From NCBI GenBank assembly GCA_022495005.1, contig JAGYXB010001050.1, forward strand, positions 744,001-808,000: a stretch of DNA of 64,000 nucleotides. The letters run 5' to 3'. Below are positions 1-12,495 of this stretch, one piece after another (positions within the stretch are counted from its first letter, which is position 1; the number at the start of each line of letters is the position of its first letter). The stretch comes from Rhyacophila brunnea. Taxonomy: Eukaryota > Arthropoda > Insecta > Trichoptera > Rhyacophilidae. Under the pieces are notes generated by a model that worked only from the letters and a program-made list of their open reading frames with translations, searched no databases and had not been told where the DNA came from. Made by a program: the position numbers and the translations under genes.

Positions 1-70
1 GCGGAGTGCCTGGGTATGAGGAATGTACCAGGAAAAGTGTGGTATTCTGCGATTGAATCAACGAAAAGCT
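1..70. other. Possible exon edge or repeat at window end
   Basis: These 70 bases are richer in G and C than what follows. They end at a splice-like junction: gtaagt at 71-76 on the plus strand, while the minus strand reads CTTACAG into the same block. Plus frame 1 is open to the junction, and so is one minus frame. The minus translation does not resemble the part of an SLC17 transporter expected after exon 3, so I do not assign it. It could be an exon of either strand or an old repeat. Confidence 0.15.
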
Positions 71-76
71 GTAAGT

Positions 77-3000
77 AGTAGGTGGGTAAGTGTGAAAGTA
101 AGTGACACTTGGTAGATTTTGTCAACCCCTTCTCTTCCCGCCGCCTTAAAAATCAACAAAATGCTCCCCCCAAAGCATTTTTTTGTGTGCGCGCCCGGCC
201 CTGCTGGAGCAATAGCCATTGATGTTCCGATATAATGAAAAGTTTATCTATCAATATGATTAAATTTTGTATTATGTGATTATTTTTTTTCTCGTTTTTG
301 TCCCTTTATACTATAGGGTGACTGTTTTGACTGTTATTCACTAGTAGAGATGCGAAGGTCTACATATGAAACAGCATCTTTACTATTTGGTCATTATGCA
401 GTTAGAATTATTTAAAATTAAATAAAGTATTACTTGTTGAATAATTATCACATTGCGTACAATTTATTACAATAATAAAGGTCAGACGTAGGCATTTATC
501 ACAACTAACCAGACACCACATAAATATTATAATACATGTTATCCTATGCAGATTTATTACTATAGTAAGGTTGTTATATTGACGTATGTCTAAGAGAATT
601 TTGTTCATTAACAAATTATTAGTATCAGTCGGATTATCACAGCCCCGGGGCACAGGGCGTATCCCGTCCAAATTGAAAAGGTTCGAGACAATTTTATTAT
701 TGTCAACATTTATAAGGACGTGAACGTATGTTCAAATTGTTTCCAGGTTAACAAACGGCATTGAGATGCGTGATGATAGGTGTAAACCTGTTTTCAATAA
801 GTTTTCTTGGACTTGAAACGAAAAATATGGCGGTCTAAATAATAAATTAATGATGCAGAAGACCTTCAATTAGAGAAAGAAGTCAAATTATTCATCATTT
901 CGGTGGAATAATATCTAGATCAGATATCTAATTTATCAATCACTATTGCCGCGTGAACAGTTAACTATTCACTGTCGGATTAAGGCCACTTCCAATCGTG
1001 GGTGATTTACAACAAACACATTAACACTGTCAAGTTGGATTCTCGTCTTGGCCTTTAATTTCCTTAAGGGTTTCATTTCCGTAATAGATTCAGTATGACA
1101 CGAAAATTATAAAATAATGTTATTCGGTCCATGTGCTAGGTACCTTCCACTGGAGGAGATCGGTAGAAAACGTAAAAACACTTTCACAACAAGAATACTT
1201 CGTGCATTATTAAATTTGTGCATGCATGTGAAAGATTTTGTGACAATTTTACTGTCGACAATAAATTTACGCATGTGTAAAGCACCTAATTATGCATAGA
1301 ATAGTTTTATGTGATAATAATTGTATTGTATAGTATTATTTATAGCCAATTCTCGTAGGTATTTAAATATTTTTTACAAGTCATAGTAAACGTAGTATAA
1401 GGCTCCATGCTAGGCGAATATTTAAAGCCTATATTCTAAAAAAGACATTGTACAGTTAAAAAAAATAAACATAACTATCTTTCATCAGTATCTTTAAGTA
1501 TTGAATTTAGAATAAATAAAAAATATGCGACAACGCCATCTGTCTTCGACTATTGTATTTATACGATTATTTTGTAAGGAATTCAGATTTATTTTGTATG
1601 ACCGTCAGGTCCGAAATGTATGCAATACGGTAGGATCGAAAGGCGAAGCCTAAAACCATTGCGCCTAATATTATTGTAAATAGCTGCAGCTTTGTCCATC
1701 ATTAATAATAAGATAATTTTTATAGCATTCGATCACGTCATATAAAAATATAGATTGTTTTAAAAAATAAAAAATAATTTTATTTATTGATTTTTCGTGT
1801 GTATAGATAAATATATAGGAAAATTCATAATTTAAGCTCATCGCTCAGTCATCGCGTGAGTTATTGAAATTTCATTGATTTAGTGTGTCGTTGTCATTAG
1901 TGCGTACCTATTCATCATCTTCTCTTTTCCCGTAAGTATACAAGGCAAGTGTGCTATTTTTCAATGATCTCCACAGCCAACTTCTTTCCAAAAGTCATCC
2001 TTCGCCACTGCTATTAACCACAATATAACTTACATAATATAGTGTTAATAATAAGTGTGAGTAAGTATATTAATTTGTAGATGTAGCTAGCAACAATGCA
2101 TACTTTTTTTTTTGATTTATACAACATTAACTAAATGGAAATAGTGTTTTAAAACATCAAGTAATGCATGTTATAAAATTAATGTGAGGTAATAAAATAA
2201 TGTTCCACGGTCAATATTTCATTATAATTAACGTATAATTTTCATGTCAAAAGTAGATGCCTCGATTATTTTTTTGCAGCTAGTAAATACACAGTGTTAA
2301 ATGTCAAGAATGGAATTACTTAATACATTATTTCGAATGTCATAATCGACGTAATAGTAGTGAAAAAGTTCAATCTCGGAAGCTTCACCAAAAGCACGTG
2401 ATATTTTTTATAACGTTTTTTTTATAAAGAATATTTCGTGCTACGATAAAAGGTCATAGGAATGTCTAGGAAGGGAATTTATTACCGGAAACTCATAAAA
2501 TTAATAACGATCTGTAAATGTCATATCGATTGATATTGTAAATAAAACTAAACAAAACAGTACAGTATAAATATAATAAGATAAACATGAATCAACGTGT
2601 GATGTTGTTGTGTGTACAAATAAATGTTTTGTTTCCGACATTATTGGATAGGTTGTTAACAATTATTAGTGACGAATGAATATACGGAAGTTTTCGTTGA
2701 CATGTTGCATAAGATAACAACTCGAGTTGTTTGCCATTAACATATAATATATATATATATATATACGTATAAAGCACGAGACAACCTTGCATCTTTAATA
2801 TATATATATATTATATTATACTGTACCTCCTCGGGGAGTATAATAATTGTTTAATAATAATATAATCAATGCTTGGCTAATACTATTATTTATTATAAAT
2901 TCAAGCCTTGAAATTAATCTCAATCACTTTTGGTTCTTCTAAGAAACTATGAAACATTTATTTAGTCCTATATTTTTGTAAAATATTTCTGTAGCCTTAC

Positions 3001-3418
3001 TTAGAATTGTTTATTACAAAATGCGATAAACAATAAATATTATTTCTATCGGAGTTAATGAATTTATAAATAGGTTTCGCTCTTGTCAATTAGCTGTAGC
3101 CTTCCATAAGCCTTCTTTGATTTTTGATTTCCGTATTTTTGGAGCTTCGAAATGAAAAAAATAAATAAGTACAGTGATTAGTAAAGAAGGTACTGATTTA
3201 AAAAAAAAATATTCCATAGGAAATCGAATTGATGGGATTTGGAAATAAGCGTGTGAATCATTTTTATTACAACAAATCGAATTTAATAATAAAATTGTAA
3301 TATAAAAATATTTAAAATAATAAAAAAAAACAATATTATTAATATGTCGATTTAATATAAAAATAATAAGTATATAAGAAAGAATTTTAATGAAAAAATA
3401 AATATGTATGATTTCTTC
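77..3418. other. AT-rich non-coding DNA
   Basis: No coding exon is recognisable on either strand. Short open frames here have no family motifs and AT-driven composition. It is probably a later intron of the minus-strand SLC17 gene or its 3' flank. Only simple AT repeats stand out. Confidence 0.5.
2741..2810. repeat. AT dinucleotide microsatellites
   Basis: An AT run near 2745-2765 is followed by a second near 2797-2810, separated by about 30 bases of mixed sequence. Confidence 0.8.
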
Positions 3419-3462
3419 ACGTGCATGGATTTACTGGCACCAATAGTGTGTAAATTAAACTA
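3419..3462 (+). repeat. Fragment of dispersed repeat (pair with 35,287)
   Basis: The stretch beginning acgtgcatggatttact and running to gtgtaaattaaac recurs at about 35,287-35,330 in the same orientation with few differences. Boundaries are approximate and no coding content is seen. Confidence 0.6.
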
Positions 3463-3921
3463 TCATGAAAAATTATAATCGACCATATTGTACTATTATA
3501 AGTCACATCTGGATAAAATCTTCAAAATTGATTAGCTTAATACCAATTTATCACACTAGCAGCCAGTTTGAACTGCAGTGACTATATATGGCAGCATTAT
3601 TTGTTCAGAGGTTGTCCACTCACCGAGACATATTATAGACCATTTAATCAGCTTGGCGACCTCTATTGCGACCATCCTTCTTATCTATTGGTTTACTTTG
3701 TGATGTTTCCGCGTTGTATAATTTAAGTAAATTTCGATCATAGTACATACTAGTAACTAGATAATGCTTATACTTCGAAATGCAATAATATGGTAAATTG
3801 TTTATATAAACGGATGATTGCTGCATATTAAAATACATGCAAATGAAAATATGCGTTTACTGCGAACAGGTTACTTTATAGCATTCGAAGTTATTCAATA
3901 GCTTGCGCTACTATCGGAACC

Positions 3922-4023
3922 CAATGCTTACGGGCCGCACAAAATTGTGTTTTTGCTAATTACTTTTCGAATGAAAATTAACACGTTAATTACAAAATTA
4001 ATTAAAAGGGCCCGTAAGCATTG
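3922..4023. repeat. Small element with perfect 15-bp terminal inverted repeats
   Basis: CAATGCTTACGGGCC at 3922-3936 is the exact reverse complement of GGCCCGTAAGCATTG at 4009-4023. The 72 bases between are AT-rich and without coding signals. This is a MITE-like or foldback layout. No clear target-site duplication is seen, so boundaries and class are uncertain. Confidence 0.55.
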
Positions 4024-4159
4024 TGTAAAGTGCCGCGTCCTAACTATAAACGATCATGCACATTTCCATGCAACATTATGCTACATAGGTACTAATAGTT
4101 TTTTGGATTTCTTCCACCAATATTCCATGTTTCACATACGTACGTGAGTATACATTGCT

Positions 4160-4372
4160 TAATTATTTTACGCATTAGGCAGAGTACCTACCGATATGAA
4201 TGAAATTAGGAATCTCACTCGGGGGCTTCGGGTTTGATTTTAGTGACGTCACAGTATATTTATGTGGTTTTCTCAAAACTTGGGTGGTTATGCGATTGTT
4301 TCGCTCCTACTAACGCACTATAATCCTGTAATTGGGCCTAATGGCCATTTCTGATAAAAAAATAATATTATA
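4160..4372 (+). mobile_element. SINE family B, decayed copy
   Basis: A tRNA-like B-box (cgggtttgattt) is followed by a body resembling the 12,330 and 35,870 copies: gtggttttctcaaaac, then taattgggcctaatggcc, and an A-rich tail near 4365. The A-box half is poorly preserved, so the 5' edge is approximate. Confidence 0.6.
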
Positions 4373-5047
4373 TACATATATATATTTATATAAATACATA
4401 AATATATATGTGCCATTCAGCAGATGATTGATTTAAGCCGATTATGGCGATGATTATAATATATTATTATATATTTAGAGCGAATACATACTATTGTTAA
4501 TACACAAAAGAAACGTTGTAAAATAGTTTTGAAACTCAATTATAATGAACAAATAACGATTGCTGAATTATTAAATTGACATAATCCGCATTATCAAAAT
4601 GAGATAATTTTCGAGAAAGTGTCATTATTAATATTTAGTGGAGTCATACAATACACTTGACTGAGGCTTGCGTTATGTTTTGGTATTACTCCTTTCAAAT
4701 ATATTTGCTAACAGTATTATTAAATTTGATAGTATCCTGTTAAATAGATCCTATTCCGTTTACAAAATAATGTACTAAATACTTGGTCCAGTTTAAGTCA
4801 ACTTAAAACTGGTTCATTCAATTTCATCATCACTTCACGCCGTAGCTCTATAAATGCCAGAATTATTTACATCCTAGTATCTAAAACAAGCAAAACTATA
4901 CCTTTATTTATTGTGTTAAAAGCAGTCTATAATTATTTACCTATACCTACTTAATAATTTGTAGATATTAGATTTTATTATAATATTATTAGTCAGAATA
5001 TAAAACTAACGTTTTGGACTGACTTAATTTTAACTAGATGACATATC

Positions 5048-5275
5048 ATTTCTTTTATTCAATGAATAATTCACTAGATTTTGAGAATGTAACGTTAAAT
5101 ATTATTGAACATACATAACTTGAAAACACCTCAGATATATATATATGTATATATCTACACACTAGAAAAAAATCATATTTGAAAAAAAATACGATGATTG
5201 GCGGGTTTGAACCTGTATAACCACTGGTATCGCGCCAACTGTGCATTAACCAATTATGCTACGAGCCTCCTATTC
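5048..5275 (-). mobile_element. SINE family C, tRNA-derived
   Basis: Read on the minus strand, a tRNA-like head (GGCTCGTAGCATAATTGG, then B-box CAGGTTCAAACC) is followed by an AT-rich body. It ends in a segment with attcact near 5070 and attattgaacatacataac. The same body and tail recur at 53,168-53,355 and partly at 62,445-62,580, which shows a dispersed family. Confidence 0.7.
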
Positions 5276-6878
5276 AACTACGACAGTTTAAACTATTTGG
5301 TCATACATGAAATGTTTATCAAATTGCTTTATTATTGACTATTGGTTTTTGTGTATTAAATCAAGAAGTATTAATTGCCTTAATTATTAAACGACGCCCG
5401 GCTCTCGCCAAATATTTTAGTTATAACGTCTACATGAACTTGCTAACATACATATTTTGGCATAGACGTTACGATTTAAGCCAGCAAAAAAACAAGAACT
5501 TACAATTTAAAAAAATCTATGTATTAATAATAAAGCGATTTTACATAAGTATTCGTTTTACCCCCAAAAAATCGGTTAATTTTATATTATCACCAATTTC
5601 AAAATGTCAATGATAGGGATCAAAATTTCGAATCACGGGTTTGAAAACTGGGATTACAATGCCTGGTTGGGCACTATGACACGATGTGTATAAAAAAATA
5701 TTTATGTGTTTAATTGCTGAATAAAACGAGTATTGTCAAAGCATTAACACGCCTAAGCTTCAAGATAAAACTATTATTACAACACGATTAGGTAATAAAA
5801 TATTTTAATTTAAACTTGAGATGAATATACCTATCCTACGACGTATTTTTTTGCTAAGATTTCAATTTTACATAATAGTTCTATAAATATTTAGAGATAA
5901 TATTGATGTAAGTTTACTATGTAGGCTTATAATATTAGATCAGGCTTGTTTTTTGGATTGATTTTGGATTTGGATTTCTAGGATAAATTGACTGTGGGGC
6001 ACCAGCAACGGATCGGTTTCACCTCTCACAGCATTCGTCAGAAAGCTGAGTCTGTGTTAGTGGAAACCCATATAAATAGTCGATACCCTTAATTTGCTTC
6101 GCCCATCTCCGTGTCCGGAAACTTGTACGTATGCAATTGTAGCACACTTCACCGTGAAATAAATGTTGTATCGGAAATATATGGCCGTATATTGGGTCGT
6201 GTAGTACTGGCATAAAATTTATGTTTTAATAAAATAGGGCTCTTGTCAGTTTACACTTTACAGGAAGCCAGCTAGCAGCAAACAAAATTTGAAAATAGCC
6301 GATATACTGGATTATTTGTTAGGTTAGGTTAAGTTTTCATTCTTGAATTTTGTCAAAATCAGCTATGACAATTGAATTAATGTTAATATTGAATCTGATA
6401 AAATTGGAGACCATAATTATTGTATACGGTCACCTCTTTCCGATAAAATAAGCTCACGGCGAACTGTGCCACGGTGAAATGTTTTACGTACAATTTACAT
6501 ATAACCGTCCATATCTGTTTCGTCATCTTCTATTACTAGCATATAATTTGAGTGCCTGACGCAAGCAAACGGAGAACTTGCTGACGATGGACTCGATTGT
6601 ACATTTGGTCGCCTATTCCTTTCTTTTAGCTCCACTGTTTTTAGTATTGGAGATGCGTTATAGACAGCCACCGTTCCATTATATAGAGTCTCTGGATTGG
6701 TTCAATTTGTGGTAGGTATGTCCAAAATAAATCTTTCGGAGCCAACTCCACATTTCGAAAGCATCAATTTCTATCTGCTACCTTGCCCTTAGGATCCATG
6801 ACTCAACACTGTTCGTTAATAAATGGAGAATAATAATATTACATAGTAGAATAGAATAATATTTGGGTAAGTATAAAT
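5276..6878. other. Non-coding DNA, nothing recognised
   Basis: A 92-codon open frame at 5335-5613 and short frames near 6,019-6,213 have no motif or splice context that I recognise. The 6,000-6,250 part is less AT-rich and may be an old repeat. Confidence 0.4.
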
Positions 6879-7105
6879 AACTAGAAAAAGTACCAGGTGG
6901 CCGTACCACCTGTCAACATTTTTGGACCTAGTTTAATTATTGTGCAACAATAATGTCATTTACAACTTTCTAAATTTTCCGATATGCTATTACTGTCAAT
7001 CTATTGTGAGAGTGTCCTATCATTCGTTATCTTTCACGATCCGATTAAAATAAAACGATTCCTTTATTTACGTGTCAGTTTATTTTTCAAATTTAGAATT
7101 TGCGT
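6879..7105 (+). repeat. Dispersed repeat H, plus-strand copy
   Basis: Starts around ctagaaaaagtaccaggtgg and ends around tttcaaatttagaatttgc. The reverse complement of 61,691-61,886 matches it in order, including ccacctgtcaaca, gagagtgtccta and a stretch like ccgattaaaataaaacgat. The inner AGGTGG/CCACCT pair can form a short hairpin. No ORF is seen. Confidence 0.7.
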
Positions 7106-7450
7106 TTACCCTTTTCAAAATGTCTTCCCCAATCTCTCTTTCTCCTACACATCTCGATGATTTAGTGCAAATATTTTGTATATCCAGACGCATGAAAAAT
7201 CGACATAGGTACTTATTATGTATTTGATTAACACATTTTTTCTCAAATACATATTATTCTATTTGAACGTACAATATTTTTACAGCATAAAGACACGATC
7301 AGACGAACGTTTTGTGTATGTACTCAATTTAGACAAAAACTGGACATACAATATCTTTGCACAAAGCCATCGATGTTTTCTCTCATGCCTTACAGACAGA
7401 CAAATAGATAAATCAAGACAATTATTGTGTAATAGTGTTATTTTTCTCAC

Positions 7451-7630
7451 CACGTGCGCTGCCCAAGGTATCAGGATACTAGAGAGGCCATTGATGACGG
7501 TGGCGGCCACTAAAAGCTTTTTCCCGCCATACGCGTGCGCCAGTTGACCCGCCGGAAGTTGCATGAGGGTGTATCCCCACAGGAAGGAGCTGAGAATGAT
7601 ATCCTGTGTTTGTTTGTCCCATTCGAAAAT
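7451..7630 (-). CDS. SLC17-family MFS transporter, coding exon 3 (internal)
   Basis: This exon encodes exactly 60 residues, in phase 0 at both ends. Its 5' edge follows a TTTTTTCAG acceptor and its 3' edge precedes a GTGAGA donor. The peptide starts IFEWDKQTQDIILSSFLWGY, then reads QLPAGQLAHAYGGKKLL, the usual SLC17 block: Trp-Asp before TM2, ILSSFxWGY, QxPxGQLA, and GGK between TM2 and TM3. The family moves organic anions, phosphate or other solutes across membranes, often driven by Na+, H+ or membrane potential. The substrate cannot be read from this part. The exon continues the frame of exon 2 at 13,038-13,174 across a 5.4 kb intron. The open frame past the donor is read-through into the intron. 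The next exon was not found in 1-7,450. Confidence 0.9.
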
Positions 7631-8007
7631 CTGAAAAAAGAACATTTACATTAACGTTAGCTTAATTGAGATTACGAAACAAATTGCGTAGCTATTTGAC
7701 ATCTAGTGTGTAAGGTCAAAAAGATAAGTGAAAATTTGCAATCTTACAAGAAAAATAAATATACCTAACCGTAACTTTGTTATTATGGAATAACCCTTGC
7801 TGACGAAAATAGGAAGACTGAATATGATCATTAATTTATGCAATCTAACTCCGTCAATAACTAAAATCCGATAAAACGACCTTTTATTAATTTAATTATG
7901 TTTTTTGTTCAAAACTAAAATATATAAACACGATTTGTGAATGTAGAATACTGTAATGTAAAATCTAACGTATATAAATACGTGACAGCAACTAACTGTA
8001 TTATTGT

Positions 8008-8440
8008 TTATATTCTTTTGAGTGAATGAAATTTTATTTTTAAAAATTGCATTTCTCTTCAGTGGACAAAGTGTGCTGACAAAATGCCTATAGTTTTTAT
8101 TCATCGGTGCCACTGTTAATTTATAATAATATTAAACATTGAATGACATCGATTAGAAAAGTAATATGTAGGTACATTAAAGGGTGGCAGTGAAAAATCA
8201 TTATAATGGAGTTTTACCACGTAAACACCAGTTCAATAAATAATAACGAAATAGTATGTACCTCATAATAAGATGCTATCCTTAAACGAATTCATAATAT
8301 TTTTTTTTCGTTTTTTATTATTAATTGTAAGTTTATCTTTGATTATTTTTACGTTTTTAGATTTTTAGATAGACGTATTTATCAATAAAATGTCTCAAAT
8401 TACAAGCTTCATATTTTTCCGCTAAGTATCTCTTGTAGGC
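8008..8440 (+). repeat. Diverged direct duplication, copy 1
   Basis: Landmarks shared in order with 9,176-9,582: agtgaatgaaattttattt, acaaagtgtgctgacaaaat, tttataataatattaaacat, aaatagtatgta, attcata, and caagcttc followed by tattttt and ccgcta. Similarity is patchy, with insertions of different length. Confidence 0.7.
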
Positions 8441-9175
8441 AATTATGCCAGCATTCGCCTTGACCCTAAACATATATTATTGTGCATGATAGATTATAAC
8501 ATGTTATAATCTAAAGTAGGTTCGCTAAAAGATGGAGCTATTGCAAAGATTAATGATTTGACAAACGCTAGGTACCTATCTTAATTAATAATTCCTAACA
8601 CATTGGATTTAATTAAACTTACAACTCGAGAAACAATAATTGAGATTTCTAGCCTGCACTCCACTGTTGGGTGTATTTTGTAACACAGTGAAGTAGAATA
8701 ATAATAAAATAATAACGACTTGTCATAATTATAACACGACCATGTCTTTGTTATTGATTGCAAATTTCAAAATAGTTCTTTAGAGACTTTTGCTAGTCAT
8801 TTAATTATTATATTATTACAATAGCGCTTGGTGTATAGTTTAAGATTTCTTGTGCTAAAATATGCCATTTCATGATATGACGGAATCTTGTAATGGAAAT
8901 AAATACCCCTTTGACAATATATTATAATGGTATAAAGTTAGATATTACATAATATAGGCAACGTGTTACACGTAGTGTCAATTTTGACAATATGCCCAAT
9001 CTACAAAATTAATTAACGTTACAGAATAGTCAAAGAACAAAATATTTATTTTATGTGAAACTAAATGGTGTTTTTTTATCAATTGCATTTTTTTGTAATT
9101 ATTTTAGTTTCACTAAATCTTCATCTTAACCATTTATTGCTTGGTGTTGCCTTTCAGCAGCACACCGTATTATTT

Positions 9176-9582
9176 TTTATATTTTTTGTGTGAATGAAAT
9201 TTTATTTAAAAACTTTCAGTTCTCTACATTGAACAAAGTGTGCTGACAAAATTTAATTTACAGGTGTCACTGTTAGTTTATAATAATATTAAACATTAAA
9301 TATGATTGATTAGTAAAGTAATGACATGTAAGTATATTTCATGCATGTATGGGTTAAAAATGTTTTTTTTTTTTTTTTAAATAAAATATAAAAGATATTA
9401 AAACTACGAATTTGTCAAAAATCTTTTCTTTACTTTAGAAAAATCTTGTTAAACTAACTTTGAAAGTATAAAATAGTATGTAATACAAAGATAGGATCGT
9501 TGAATGAATTCATATATTTTGCTATAAATAAGTATTACAAATTGCAAGCTTCGTATTTTCCCGCTAGGTGCTTTTGGTAGAT
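9176..9582 (+). repeat. Diverged direct duplication, copy 2
   Basis: Second copy of the 8,008-8,440 sequence, same orientation, offset about 1.15 kb. It includes a poly-T run at 9,362-9,379 that is absent from copy 1. It is either a local tandem duplication or two old insertions of one element. Confidence 0.7.
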
Positions 9583-10942
9583 GGAGTATTAACCTTAACA
9601 GGTGGGTTTTAACGTTAGTTTAACGTTTATCATATAGAATTAATTAATATAAACACATTTAAAATGGACAACTTGATATTTAGTTATATTATCATTTTAA
9701 ATATTCGGTTTCTGTAAGTCATTTTTTCGTATGATTTTGGCGGGATTTAGAAGTTATAGGACATATTATGAGAAGTTATTAAGTTTTTAATATAATACGA
9801 TCAATTTATCGGTTTTTGAAAGTAAATACCTCATATTATAATATAAAGTAGATGAAATGCAAATTAACTGAAATATTATATAATTTAAAATCCTGTGTAA
9901 TCTAACTTGGTATCACTACAAGGCCATCCATAAATAACTACATTAATAGTATTTTGAGAAGATTTATTATTGGTAATAAATTAATATAAAAAAATTATAT
10001 AATAACCACACGTCAATTAAAAATGTCTATAAATAAAATTGTTATGTAATCGATGGAAAAAATGATGCTTCAGAATAAAAAAGCATAGTAACGCACCCAT
10101 TCAGTAACATGCTAAGCGCTATTAAATATTCTAATTTAATTTTCAAAAAAATATTTAATTTTTGATGTTTTTTTTTTGTTGCTTAGTTATAAAATATTAC
10201 ATAATAATTTATTATATACCTCACGCTATATTCTATAGAAATCATCTAGTCACACAAATTAGCAGAGTAATAATCGCAAAAAGACAATCGTTTCAAAAAA
10301 TAAATTGCAAATTCTCCAAGGCCTCTCTACCAAAATATTCTTCCTGATAGTTGAAAAGGTTCCCCCAATAGCCTCGACCATAATCGTAATAGACATTATA
10401 TCACATTTTGTTTAAAATTAATGTAAAAAAATATTTTTGTTTGTTTTGTTTGGAGATTTGTATTTGAGAGTATATTATTATTACCTAAAATTAGTGATGT
10501 AATTCTATCGCTAAATTTCCTGCATTCCTATTGTCACATCATTAAAATCGTTAACGTCTATTTCAATTCGAGTTTTCATGCGTTTATAATAAATATTATA
10601 CAACATTTCGGTGGAGGACATCTAGTGACGTGTAACGACACATGCAATCTAATATAATTTACAGACAATTTCATTAATCAAGATGTACCTAACTAAAATA
10701 TAAAACTAATAATTAAAGAAAAAATATTTTATATATAAAAGTAACAATGGTTAAAGGCATTCATTTTATTACTATACATTATTATTTTATAGTTATTTCA
10801 CCATTAAAATATCTTTTGGTAAGCTCTCTTGAATGTACTACAGAGATTTTTGAAAACTGTATTTAAGAAACATCGATTTTTCCAAGATTTAAAAATACAG
10901 TTAACTTTTTTATTATTTTTCTAAATTTTTATTTACTTGTTA

Positions 10943-12244
10943 CGAGGGTGGGTCAATAAGTCCTTAGAAAAGCCGACAGGTGGCGCGACTAGTACTGTAA
11001 GCGGTTTGTTTTCATGCAGCGGCACTACCGATTCAGTATGCTGCGAAGTTTCAATCAGATTGGTCGGGTTGTTGTGTGTTTCTCGTACATTTAAAAAAAA
11101 AATTTGCTTGTGGAAAATGGAAAAATGGAAAATGGAGAAAATTGAGTTTAGAGCTGTTATTAAACATTTTAATATAAAAGGGTTAACAGCAAAGGAAATA
11201 AAAAATGAGTTGGATTTAGTTCACGGCATATCTGCTCCTTCACTTGCAACTATTTATAACTGGTTAAATGAATTTAAACGTGGTCGTACATCAACAAAGG
11301 ATGAACCACGCTCAGGACGTCCTGTAGAGGTGACTACAACAGAAATGATCAATAAAATCCACGATATGGTGTTAAGTGACCGAAGATTAAAGTTGAGTGA
11401 GATAATTGAGGTTACAGGGATCTCAAAAGGTAGCGTCATTTCTATTTTACATGACAAATTGGGCATGAAAAATATTTCTGCAAGATGGGTGCCGCGTTTG
11501 CTCACAGTCGACAATAAACGCAATAGGGTGGTGGCCTCTAAAGCCCTGTTGTCGCTCATGCAACGCAATCCGGATGAATTTTTTCGTCGCTTTGTGACTG
11601 TAGATGAAACATGGATACACCACTATACTCCCGAGACGAAAGAACAGTCAAAGCAGTGGATTGCGAAGGCAAACCATGTCCAAAGAAGGCGAAAACCGTA
11701 AAATCAGCTGGTAAGGTTATGGCTACTGTATTTTGGGATGCACGTGAAATTATTTTCGTTGACTATTTGGAAAAAGGAAAAACAATAACAGGGGATTATT
11801 GTGCATCTTTATTGGACCAGCTAAAAAACAAAATTGAAGAAAAACGGCCTCATTTAAACAGGAAAAAAATCCTCTTTCATCAGGACAATGCCCGTGTTCA
11901 CACATGTTTACGATCAATGGCTAAAATTGAAGAATTGAAGTTCGAATTGGTCGACCACCCACCGTATTCGCCAGATTTAGCCCCCAGTGACTTTTTCCTT
12001 TTCCCAAACTTAAAAAAATGGCTAAGTGGACAACGTTTTTTTTCAAATGAAGAAGTCATCGATCGGACAAATGCTTATTTTGAGGACCTTCTGAAAACTT
12101 ATTTTTCTGACGGTTTAAAAAAAATTGAGAAACGTCTAACCAAGTGTATTGAGCTCCAAGGAGATTATGTTGAGAAATAAAAAAAAATACAAAAATAAAA
12201 ACTGTTTTAATGCTTTTTTCTAAGGAATTATTGACCCACCCTCG
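10943..12244 (+). mobile_element. Mariner DNA transposon, copy 1
   Basis: The element runs from CGAGGGTGGGTCAATAAG to CTTATTGACCCACCCTCG-type ends. The 25-bp inverted repeats differ at one base (G against T at position 17). It is flanked by TA on both sides (10,941-42 and 12,245-46), the target duplication made by IS630-Tc1-mariner transposases. Length is 1,302 bp, typical of mariner. It carries one transposase gene with a single frameshift. It lies in intron 2 of the SLC17 gene, on the opposite strand. A second copy at 59,055-60,345 differs by about a dozen substitutions and a few small indels by eye, so both moved recently on an evolutionary scale. I do not assign a mariner subfamily. Confidence 0.97.
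11132..12180 (+). pseudogene. Mariner transposase, one frameshift
   Basis: Encodes a mariner transposase of about 349 residues, counting one missing base. It would cut and rejoin element ends with a D,D34D catalytic triad. I place the start at the ATG beginning MEKIEFRAVIKHF, because copy 2 shares it and sequence before it differs. An N-terminal helix-turn-helix DNA-binding region (roughly residues 1-115, including SGRPVEVTT) precedes the catalytic domain. D158 lies in VDETWIHHYTPE, D252 in FHQDNARVH and D287 in YSPDLAPSDFF, with 34 residues between the last two. Near 11,668 one base is missing relative to copy 2 (gcgaaggcaaacc against gcgaaaggcgaacc). The frame therefore splits just after the first catalytic Asp block and this copy is probably inactive. 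The downstream part stays open to TAA at 12,178-12,180, ending GDYVEK. Confidence 0.95.
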
Positions 12245-12329
12245 TACCATGTACTTGTCACAATTTTGTAAATACGTTTCCATAACATTTTTGATTTTAT
12301 TAAATTTATAGAACGTATCAACGATTTGG

Positions 12330-12495
12330 TATTACCTACATTGTTCATTCGGGGGTTATAGGTTCGATCCCGGTAGGGTCACCATATAATATTTTAGTAT
12401 GTAATTTTCTCAAAGCCTAGGTGTTAGATTGTTTCAATACACTACTGTTATTGGGCTTCATGGCCTGTTATAGTGTTAGAAAAGCAAAATAAATT
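12330..12495 (+). mobile_element. SINE family B copy
   Basis: A B-box tRNA remnant (aggttcgatcccggt) is followed by the family body: gtaattttctcaaagcctag, then ttattgggcttcatggcct, and an A-rich end near 12,480. The A-box half is poorly preserved. It lies just beyond the mariner. Confidence 0.7.

Noticed and set aside
1..70. Fourth exon of the SLC17 gene
   Set aside because: An acceptor-like CTTACAG is present on the minus strand, but the translation does not match the SLC17 region expected after TM3.
5335..5613. 92-codon plus-strand frame
   Set aside because: No motif or splice context, and composition typical of chance frames.
6320..6340. Insect telomere-like TTAGG units
   Set aside because: Only two adjacent units (gttaggttagg), far too few to be a telomeric tract.
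11254..11568. Minus-strand frame within mariner
   Set aside because: Shadow of the transposase gene on the other strand.
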